Part shown: positions 1 through 4,477 of the stretch, piece by piece
Layout of the letters: each line of letters opens with the position of its first letter
Position numbering within the stretch: the first letter of the stretch is position 1
Assembly (NCBI GenBank): GCA_946530565.1
Contig: CAMNAE010000051.1
Span: 1-8,478 of the forward strand
DNA length: 8,478 bases
Source of the DNA: an uncultured Oscillibacter sp.
GTDB lineage: Bacteria > Bacillota > Clostridia > Oscillospirales > Oscillospiraceae
Direction: 5' to 3'
The notes under the pieces: model-generated
The model's database searches: none
The model's input: the letters and a program-made list of their open reading frames with translations, nothing else
Told to the model about the DNA's origin: nothing
Made by a program: the position numbers and the translations under genes

Positions 1-490
1 CTGTAAAAGCGTCACGATGAATTCCCGTCACGCCAGCTGGAATCTCTACAACTGCGAGATCTGTACAACCTGTAAACGCATATTTCTCGATGCTGGTCAC
101 ATTTTTTGGAATAGTCAAACTAGTTAAGTCGCAGTAGTGAAACGCATCTTCTCCGATGCTCGTCACGCTTTCCGGAATAGACACGCTTGTAAGATTACAA
201 AGATAAAATGCATGCCCTCCAATTCTAGTAACACCATTTTCGATTATTACTTTCTTAATAGATTCTTTTAAGTTATACCATGGCGGCGGTTCAGTTTTTC
301 CAGTTTTTTTATAATTTCTTATGCAATAATAATCGGTCATCGCACCATGCCCTGAAATGGTCAGCGTATCCCCCGCCAGATCATAGGTCACACCGTCACC
401 ACAGCTGCCGCTGATTGCCCCGGCGTTGGTGCTCAGCAACCCAAATAGGAGCGTGGTGAACAGGGCGCAAAGGAACAGCTTTTTCTTCAT
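1..490 (-). CDS. BspA-type leucine-rich-repeat secreted protein (5' part only)
   Basis: The reading frame is open from an ATG at 490-488 to the left edge (163 codons), so the C-terminal part is missing. Residues 1-25 are a signal peptide: MKKK, then a hydrophobic run (LFLCALFTTLLFGLL) and a likely cleavage after the Ala in NAGA. Next comes a segment of the type found at the start of these proteins (GDGVTYDLAGDTLTISGHG, about 31-49), then LRR_5/BspA repeats of the form 'xxIPxxVTSIGxxAFxxC' from about residue 80, for example SIPESVTSIGEDAFHYC and TIPKNVTSIEKYAFTGC. Such proteins are secreted or surface-held and are thought to mediate adhesion; no anchor can be seen because the end is missing. 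AAAGGGAGG precedes the ATG at good spacing. The stretch around 180-330 is clearly AT-rich against GC-rich neighbours, which may mean a mosaic or acquired gene. Family is secure; ligand unknown. Confidence 0.9.
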   Translation of the reverse strand, partial: MKKKLFLCALFTTLLFGLLSTNAGAISGSCGDGVTYDLAGDTLTISGHGAMTDYYCIRNYKKTGKTEPPPWYNLKESIKKVIIENGVTRIGGHAFYLCNLTSVSIPESVTSIGEDAFHYCDLTSLTIPKNVTSIEKYAFTGCTDLAVVEIPAGVTGIHRDAFT

Positions 491-517
491 GTTGGTTTCC
501 TCCCTTTAGAACGAATG

Positions 518-667
518 CTATACTTCTCTTAAGGAACGATACAAGACAGCTCCCTGCAAGTCAGTGTTTGCTGATTCTTCGGACATCAGCAGGCCTCTTC
601 CTGCGCTATGTGCTTTCAAACACTCCTGCAGTATGTGTTCGCCCGTGTAGGGATGGCAGAATGTCAT
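518..667 (-). CDS. Possible 49-aa leader ORF upstream of the LRR gene
   Basis: On the (-) strand an ATG at 667-665 opens 49 codons ending in TAG, 27 bases before the LRR start. The peptide starts MTFCHPYTGEHILQECLKAH and ends VLYRSLREV; I recognise no family. It has two cysteines and no signal peptide or membrane segment. Against it: no proper ribosome binding site is visible (only AGG next to the ATG), and the start codon lies inside a short hairpin (651-669). It could be a translated leader peptide, a remnant of an older gene, or chance. Confidence 0.25.
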   Translation of the reverse strand: MTFCHPYTGEHILQECLKAHSAGRGLLMSEESANTDLQGAVLYRSLREV

Positions 668-675
668 CCTGTGTA

Positions 676-705
676 TTTATAGCTAAATTTTTGCCGCATT
701 GTCGT
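676..705 (-). promoter_or_regulatory. Probable sigma-A promoter of the LRR gene
   Basis: On the (-) strand the -10 is TATAAA (681-676) and a weak -35 is ACGACA (705-700), with an 18-base spacer. Transcription would start near 669, giving a leader of roughly 180 bases. The -10 is good; the -35 matches four of six consensus bases. Confidence 0.4.
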
Positions 706-802
706 ATATCCTAATATTTACTATAGCAAATTCTGCAGAGAATATCAAGCGGATTCGCATCTGCAGTATGGCTGCTTTGTGCTGCTTCCACGCACCTCAT
801 CA

Positions 803-841
803 GTCAGCCTATCGGCTGACAGCTTCCCCTCAAGGGGAAGC
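803..841 (+). repeat. Twin-hairpin dispersed repeat, copy 1
   Basis: Two adjacent perfect stem-loops. The first is GTCAGCC (803-809) with GGCTGAC (814-820); the second is GCTTCCCC (822-829) with GGGGAAGC (834-841) around a TCAA loop. The preceding bases CCTCATCA also match the other copy. The same design recurs in inverted orientation near 2967-3001. I recall very similar elements as abundant intergenic repeats in Ruminococcaceae-type genomes; their function is unknown to me. Confidence 0.7.
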
Positions 842-909
842 CTTTAAGTACGAGGACCAACAAGCTTTCCTCCTCGATTTCTTCCTCCATCTTCGGACAA
901 AAAGCAGTG

Positions 910-940
910 CTGCCGGAGCGCAGGGCTCCGGCAGTTTTTT
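910..940. terminator. Strong hairpin terminator, possibly bidirectional
   Basis: A perfect 10-bp stem CTGCCGGAGC (910-919) / GCTCCGGCAG (925-934) has a 5-base loop and is followed directly by six T residues (935-940) on the (+) strand. Read on the (-) strand it lies 12 bases past the stop of the VWA gene, and a T5 tract follows the stem after a few bases, so it can also end that gene. No (+) gene is seen upstream of it. Confidence 0.75.
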
Positions 941-945
941 GAATG

Positions 946-2139
946 CTATGAGCGCGCCATGAGTCTTCGGATGCCGGCGGCGAGGCCGTCGGAGGTGAGC
1001 TGGTACATCGGCACGATACGCGCGATCTCGCGGTGGGTGAGCGTCCAGTAGCTGTCGTCTGTCGGCGTCGGCCGCGGGTTGAGCCAGATCGAGTGCGGGA
1101 AGTGCTGGCGGATGTATTTGAGCCAGTCTCGGCCGCTCGGGCCGTTTTCTTTAATGGCCCAGTTGTAGGGCGTCTTCGTGAACTCGTCGGGCGACATGCG
1201 CGCGTCGCCCACCATGATCACGCGGCATTCCGGCGAAAACTGCCCCAAAACGTCCTCGGTCGGGATGATCGAGTCATACGCGAGCGTCGACTCTTTGTAG
1301 AGCATGCCGAAGATACAGTTGTGGAAGTAATAGGTGTGGAGCTCCTTGAAGCGGTTCGCCTTCGTCGCCGCCTGGAAGAGCCGGGACGCAAGCGCCGCGT
1401 GCTCCTCCATCGAGCCGCCGGCGTCCATCAGCAGCAGCACGCGCACGTTGTTGCGCCGCGGGTGCCGCTCTACGACGTGCAGCATCCCGCCGTGGTCGCT
1501 CGTCGCGCGGATCGTGCCGTCGACGTCGAGCTCGAGCTCCTCGTTTTCGCTGACCGCCAATTGCCGCAGCCGCCGGAAGGCCATTTGGAACTGGCGGATG
1601 TCGAGCACGTTGTCGGCGCGAAAGTCCCGGTACTTGCGCTCGCCCAGAACAAAGCGCGCCGTGCCGTTCATCCCCTCGCCGCCGATGCGGAAGCCGCCGG
1701 GGTGATTTCCGCTGTTGCCGACGGGCGTGTAGCCCTGCGTGCCGATCCAGAGCCTGCCGCCGTTGTGCTCTTCGAACTGCGTCTCAAGGCGCCACTTCAA
1801 AAAGTCCAGCACATCCTCCATCGTCTCGTCGGGGAGGTCTTCGCTGCGCAGATCCTCGAACACGCGCTCCAGATCGTCTGCCGGGTGCTCGAGCCAGCTC
1901 TTCATCTCCTCGGGGATCTCCGCCTCGGGGCGAAGAGACCCGAAGAACTCCGAAAAGACCTCGTCAAAGAGGTCGAATTCCGTCTCGCTTTTCAAGAGCA
2001 GGCAGCGGCAGAGCTGATAGAAGCCGCCGAGCGTAGAGCCGTGGAGGCCCTTTTCCATTGCCGAAAGCAGCATGATCCACTGATCCGGCGTCAGCAGCAG
2101 CCCCCGCGCCCGGCAGAGGAGAAAGAACGAGATAAACAA
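946..2139 (-). CDS. VWA domain protein, CoxE-type
   Basis: A 397-residue protein. I place the start at TTG (2139-2137), preceded by a perfect AAAGGAGG with 8-base spacing. Extending upstream to the GTG at 2289 would put a promoter and a terminator inside the gene. The first residues, MFISFFLLCRARGL, match the usual beginning of the family. The helical N-terminal half (about 1-120) is followed by an acidic region and a Gly-rich segment near 125-160. The C-terminal VWA domain (about 231-397) has a variant metal site D-A-G-G-S-M (Asp239) in place of DxSxS, a VGDARMSP motif around Asp312, and the typical ending SGRDWLKYIRQHFPHSIWLN ... LTSDGLAAGIRRL. Members usually act beside MoxR-type AAA+ ATPases in complex assembly or metal insertion; no such ATPase is in the window. 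The exact client is unknown. It is probably transcribed alone from the promoter at 2177-2205. Confidence 0.88.
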   Translation of the reverse strand: MFISFFLLCRARGLLLTPDQWIMLLSAMEKGLHGSTLGGFYQLCRCLLLKSETEFDLFDEVFSEFFGSLRPEAEIPEEMKSWLEHPADDLERVFEDLRSEDLPDETMEDVLDFLKWRLETQFEEHNGGRLWIGTQGYTPVGNSGNHPGGFRIGGEGMNGTARFVLGERKYRDFRADNVLDIRQFQMAFRRLRQLAVSENEELELDVDGTIRATSDHGGMLHVVERHPRRNNVRVLLLMDAGGSMEEHAALASRLFQAATKANRFKELHTYYFHNCIFGMLYKESTLAYDSIIPTEDVLGQFSPECRVIMVGDARMSPDEFTKTPYNWAIKENGPSGRDWLKYIRQHFPHSIWLNPRPTPTDDSYWTLTHREIARIVPMYQLTSDGLAAGIRRLMARS

Positions 2140-2147
2140 GGCGTGCG

Positions 2148-2155
2148 CCTCCTTT
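2148..2155 (-). promoter_or_regulatory. Ribosome binding site fixing a TTG start
   Basis: AAAGGAGG on the (-) strand lies 8 bases before the TTG at 2139. It is the only good site in the region and decides in favour of the 397-residue product over a longer reading from 2289. Confidence 0.85.
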
Positions 2156-2176
2156 GAGTGTGCGTTTTTATCCCTT

Positions 2177-2205
2177 TTTATACCATGTTCCGGCGAAAAA
2201 TGCAA
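2177..2205 (-). promoter_or_regulatory. Sigma-A promoter of the VWA gene
   Basis: The -35 is TTGCAT (2205-2200), the -10 is TATAAA (2182-2177), and the spacer is exactly 17 bases. The expected start near 2170 gives a leader of about 30 bases containing the ribosome binding site. It sits just after the terminator of the gene before, so the VWA gene is its own transcription unit. Confidence 0.8.
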
Positions 2206-2212
2206 CCAAGGC

Positions 2213-2244
2213 AAAAGGAAGAGCGGCGCTCGCCCGCCGCTCTT
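2213..2244 (-). terminator. Rho-independent terminator after the GtrA-like gene
   Basis: On the (-) strand a perfect 10-bp stem AAGAGCGGCG / CGCCGCTCTT (arms 2244-2235 and 2228-2219) with a 6-base loop is followed by CCTTTT. It lies about 100 bases after the stop of the GtrA-like gene and just before the VWA promoter. Confidence 0.7.
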
Positions 2245-2342
2245 CAGGAGCACGAAGTCCGCCTCGCTGACGCCCATGCCGTAAAACACGGGGCCGTGTC
2301 AGCTGATGAGCAGGTTTTGAAGGACGATCCCTCCTTAAAAAA

Positions 2343-2906
2343 TCACCTCTTCGCCTCTCTCTCGGGGAAGATGATCTTGTTCACGATGAAGAAGATGACC
2401 ATGGAGACGCCGCCGTTGAGCAGGACCGTGACGATGTTGTAGACCGCCGCGGGCACAAAGACGCCGCCGACCGCCACCCAGATGCAGTTGATCGAGTTGA
2501 CGATGCAGGTGATGATAAAAAACGCGATGAAATACCAGAGGATCTGATAGGCGATATTGCCCTTGCTGCGAAAGACGAGGTTGCGCTGCAGCGGGAAGTT
2601 GACGGCCTCGCCGATCAGCATCGCCACGATGTAGGCGAAGAAATAACGCATGCCGCCCGACGCCGCGTCGTAGCCCAGAATGTTCCACCGGAAGTCAAAA
2701 GCGCGGCCGCCGATCTCCCAGTGCACCGGCAGCGCCGGCCAGCCGAAGTCCGTCTGCGGCAAAAACGCAAAGGCCGCCGGGAGAAAGGTCAGGATCAGGT
2801 ACTTGAAGACCGCGATGACATTGCTCACGATGATGAAGAGTCCGCCCTCGCGGATCCATTTTGCCGCCGCGGGGTGTTTTTCGGCGAAACCGTTCCAAAA
2901 GCCCAT
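2343..2906 (-). CDS. GtrA-like four-helix membrane protein
   Basis: A 187-residue protein with about four membrane segments (near 22-47, 88-105, 119-139 and 150-178). Between segments two and three lies the basic loop NFPLQRNLVFRSKGN, the hallmark of the GtrA/DPMS-like family. These proteins are thought to help move or present lipid-linked sugars (undecaprenyl-phosphate derivatives) for cell-envelope polysaccharides or glycosylation; the substrate here cannot be read from sequence. The loop between the first two segments (about 50-80) is longer than usual and Trp/Pro/Asp-rich. Two ATGs are possible: the one at 2912 lies only 2 bases from AAGGAG, the one at 2906 lies 8 bases away, so I use the latter. 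No glycosyltransferase neighbours it. A (-) promoter is proposed at 3181-3210. Confidence 0.82.
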   Translation of the reverse strand: MGFWNGFAEKHPAAAKWIREGGLFIIVSNVIAVFKYLILTFLPAAFAFLPQTDFGWPALPVHWEIGGRAFDFRWNILGYDAASGGMRYFFAYIVAMLIGEAVNFPLQRNLVFRSKGNIAYQILWYFIAFFIITCIVNSINCIWVAVGGVFVPAAVYNIVTVLLNGGVSMVIFFIVNKIIFPEREAKR

Positions 2907-2914
2907 GGGCATCG

Positions 2915-2920
2915 CTCCTT
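2915..2920 (-). promoter_or_regulatory. Ribosome binding site deciding the GtrA start
   Basis: AAGGAG on the (-) strand sits 8 bases before the ATG at 2906 and only 2 bases before the ATG at 2912, favouring the shorter protein. Confidence 0.65.
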
Positions 2921-2966
2921 GTGCAGGGAATAGGGAATAGGGATTTAAGGAGCAGGGATTAGATCG

Positions 2967-3001
2967 GCCCCCCTGAAAGGGGGCTGTCGCCGTAAGGCGA
3001 C
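2967..3001 (-). repeat. Twin-hairpin dispersed repeat, copy 2 (inverted)
   Basis: Read on the (-) strand: flank ACCCTCA, then the stem GTCGCC/GGCGAC (3001-2996 with 2991-2986, loop TTAC), then a C-run paired with a G-run (2983-2978 with 2974-2969, loop TTC). The order, spacing and CAGC joint match copy 1. Stem 1 has lost one base pair in both arms and stem 2 differs in sequence yet still pairs, so pairing is kept while sequence drifts. It lies in the presumed leader of the GtrA-like gene. Confidence 0.65.
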
Positions 3002-3180
3002 TGAGGGTCTCGCAGTGTCAGCGCGGATGTTTCCCCCTGACATGCGGGGCAGGGCCGCCGCTCTTTATCGGATGCTCCCGGCCTTCTGCTGCACCTTGCG
3101 CCGGCGCATAAAACCGCCGCAGCCCGGGCTCGAACACGATTTGCCCGCCCGGGCCGGAGCGGAGCAGAATTTGTTATTTC

Positions 3181-3210
3181 AGTATAGCACAGAACCCGCA
3201 TTTTTGTACA
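3181..3210 (-). promoter_or_regulatory. Probable promoter of the GtrA-like gene
   Basis: On the (-) strand: TGTACA (3210-3205), an 18-base spacer, and TATACT (3186-3181) preceded by TGC, an extended -10. The leader to the start at 2906 would be about 270 bases and carry the twin-hairpin repeat. Confidence 0.5.
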
Positions 3211-3340
3211 GCGCTTTTTCATGCGCAGCGTGTTTGTTTGTGCAAAAAAGCAAGTCCAAAAAGCGTCCCGGATCGCTGCCGAAACCGCAATGCCGGCGGA
3301 AAAACACCTGTTTATTGCCGCTTTTAGTTGCGAAATATGC

Positions 3341-3369
3341 TTTACACAGCGCCGATATGATGATATAAT
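3341..3369 (+). promoter_or_regulatory. Sigma-A promoter of the signal peptidase-like/sortase operon
   Basis: TTTACA (3341-3346), a 17-base spacer and the consensus TATAAT (3364-3369). Transcription should start near 3376, giving a leader of about 137 bases before the ATG at 3513. Confidence 0.85.
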
Positions 3370-3438
3370 GGCTAAAAATAGGTGTATTATGTCCCCGGGC
3401 TCGTGCGAAGCCGGATGCTCATCATCTTTGTGGGACTG

Positions 3439-3457
3439 TTGACGCATTTATTGACGC
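3439..3457 (+). promoter_or_regulatory. TTGACGC direct repeat in the operon leader
   Basis: TTGACGC occurs at 3439-3445 and 3451-3457, 12 bases start to start. Spacing near one helical turn suits a response-regulator dimer site, but no -10 lies at the right distance from either copy and no such site is known to me. Just downstream, 3457-3481 can form a hairpin near the ribosome binding site. Confidence 0.25.
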
Positions 3458-3512
3458 CGGCTGTGTTACGATCAGGCCGGCATAAGACCTGCTGCGGATA
3501 TGAGGTGATCCC

Positions 3513-4280
3513 ATGGCCGAGGAAGCCCTGAACAAAGAGAAGATGCAAACAAGCGAAACCGGAACGCCGCAGGAGCCGCCCGAGGTGCAGAACTCTGCCG
3601 ATCCCGCGGCGGAAGCGGGCGCAGCCCCTGCCGCCGAAGCGGGAGCCTCCGCTGCCGGTGCTGCTGAAGCAGGAGCCGCTGCCGCCGCAGGAACAGGCGC
3701 TGCCGCCGCGGCCGCCGCGGCGAACGTAGAGGAGCTTCCATCCGTCGAGGAGACGAAAAAGACGATCCAAAAACTCGGCAAGGCCGAAAAGCAGCTCAAG
3801 CATTTCCAGTGGTTCATTCTGCGCCTGCTCGTGATGCTGCTCGTGCTCTGGGTCATCTTCTTCGTGGTGATCGGCGTCGTGACGATGCCGGGCGGCGACA
3901 TGGTCCCGCGCATCGACGCCGGCGACCTGCTGCTCTACTACCGGCTCGATAAGGACGTCCGCGCGCAGGACATCATCGTCATCAAAAAAGAGGGCGGCAC
4001 GTATGTGGCCCGCGTCGTCGCCGTGGCAGGCGACACGGTCGAGGTCACCGAAAACGAGACGCTCGTGATCAACGGCAACACGATGATCGAGAGCAATATC
4101 TTCTATTCGACCCCGCCGTATAACGACTACACGCAATACCCGCTCACGGTGCCTGAAAACGGCTGCTTCGTTCTGGCCGACCAGCGCCACGGCGGCACTG
4201 ACAGCCGCGTCTTCGGCACGGTCGATAAAAGTGAGATCCTGGGAACGGTCATCACCCTGATGCGGCGAAACAACTTATAA
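3513..4280 (+). CDS. Signal peptidase I-like protein without catalytic dyad (SipA-like)
   Basis: A 255-residue member of the S26 fold. Residues 1-70 are a cytoplasmic low-complexity Ala/Gly/Glu tract, 71-98 are helical and charged, one membrane segment spans about 100-123, and the outside domain follows. Family boxes are clear: GGDMVPRIDAGD (127-138), TYVARVVAVAGDTVEV (163-178) and ADQRHGGTDSRVFGTV (222-237). The catalytic Ser of 'GxSM' is Asp129 and the catalytic Lys of 'VKRV' is Ala166, so peptidase activity is not expected. From memory, SipA of Streptococcus pyogenes pilus loci has the same Ser-to-Asp change with a lost Lys, and acts as a pilus assembly helper. A class B sortase follows in the same direction after 197 bases. 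GAGGTGAT precedes the ATG. Fold is secure; the assembly role is inference. Confidence 0.85.
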   Translation: MAEEALNKEKMQTSETGTPQEPPEVQNSADPAAEAGAAPAAEAGASAAGAAEAGAAAAAGTGAAAAAAAANVEELPSVEETKKTIQKLGKAEKQLKHFQWFILRLLVMLLVLWVIFFVVIGVVTMPGGDMVPRIDAGDLLLYYRLDKDVRAQDIIVIKKEGGTYVARVVAVAGDTVEVTENETLVINGNTMIESNIFYSTPPYNDYTQYPLTVPENGCFVLADQRHGGTDSRVFGTVDKSEILGTVITLMRRNNL

Positions 4281-4461
4281 ATCAAGGAAGCTCCCCCGGA
4301 GCGCAAAACCGTATTTGATCGTTTTTCAAGACGCTCTGCCGCCTCAAAAACACCTGAACGCTGAGCGAAGCTCTCGCGCCGGCCAAAGCGGCCTTGAAGC
4401 GGCCGCTGCGATCAGCGTGAGGAACTCACCTGAAAACAGAGTTTTAAGGTGAAGCAATATG
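4281..4461 (+). other. Hairpin-rich spacer in the sortase operon
   Basis: The spacer between two probably co-transcribed genes is filled with short inverted repeats: GCTCC/GGAGC (4290-4302), a mismatched AAAACCG/CGTTTTT (4305-4326), GAGC/GCTC (4363-4373), AGCGGCC/GGCCGCT (4387-4407), CGCTG/CAGCG (4404-4417), GTGAG/CTCAC (4417-4429) and CACCTGAAAAC/GTTTTAAGGTG (4427-4451, one mismatch). Some compete with one another. The last ends 10 bases before the sortase ribosome binding site. None has a T-tract, so this is not a plain terminator. Confidence 0.55.
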
Positions 4462-4477
4462 AAAGGAGGTCCCGGAA

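Larger units (their letters stand above)
491..945. other. Intergenic region: LRR leader, repeat, terminator
   Basis: No convincing large gene lies here. From left to right it holds the structured (-) strand leader of the LRR gene, with small hairpins 569-575/585-591, 619-623/635-639 and 651-658/662-669, and a 49-codon (-) ORF at 518-667. A probable (-) promoter lies at 676-705, a twin-hairpin dispersed repeat at 803-841 and a strong terminator hairpin at 910-940. The stretch 706-795 is AT-rich with nothing recognisable. Confidence 0.6.
2907..3512. other. Divergent control region between gtrA-like and signal peptidase-like genes
   Basis: About 600 bases with no credible gene. It contains short direct repeats of GGGAATA/AGGGATT type (about 2925-2960), the second twin-hairpin repeat (2967-3001), two copies of the palindrome GCCCGGGC (3122-3129 and 3147-3154) able to pair across a 17-base loop, a (-) promoter (3181-3210), a (+) promoter (3341-3369), and a (+) leader with a TTGACGC direct repeat and a hairpin. 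Open frames across it pass through these elements and look like noise. Confidence 0.6.

Noticed and set aside
699..962. 87-codon (+) frame
   Set aside because: Spans the twin-hairpin repeat and the terminator stem; no ribosome binding site.
1033..2157. 374-codon open frame on the (+) strand
   Set aside because: Antisense to the VWA gene; Arg/Val/Leu/Ala-rich translation typical of GC-rich shadow frames, with no motif and no ribosome binding site.
3122..3154. tRNA-like or attachment-site structure built on two GCCCGGGC palindromes
   Set aside because: No acceptor, anticodon or T-arm pattern can be drawn and no integrase is nearby; likely chance in GC-rich sequence.
3015..3368. 117-codon (+) frame in the same region
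   Set aside because: Ends in the -10 box of the strong (+) promoter and shows no family features.
2959..3447. 162-codon (-) frame in the divergent region
   Set aside because: Its tail is a translation of the twin-hairpin repeat and it reads through two promoters; no domain or start signal.
3387..4190. 267-codon (-) frame opposite the peptidase-like gene
   Set aside because: Shadow of a real gene; Arg/His/Asp-rich low-complexity product.
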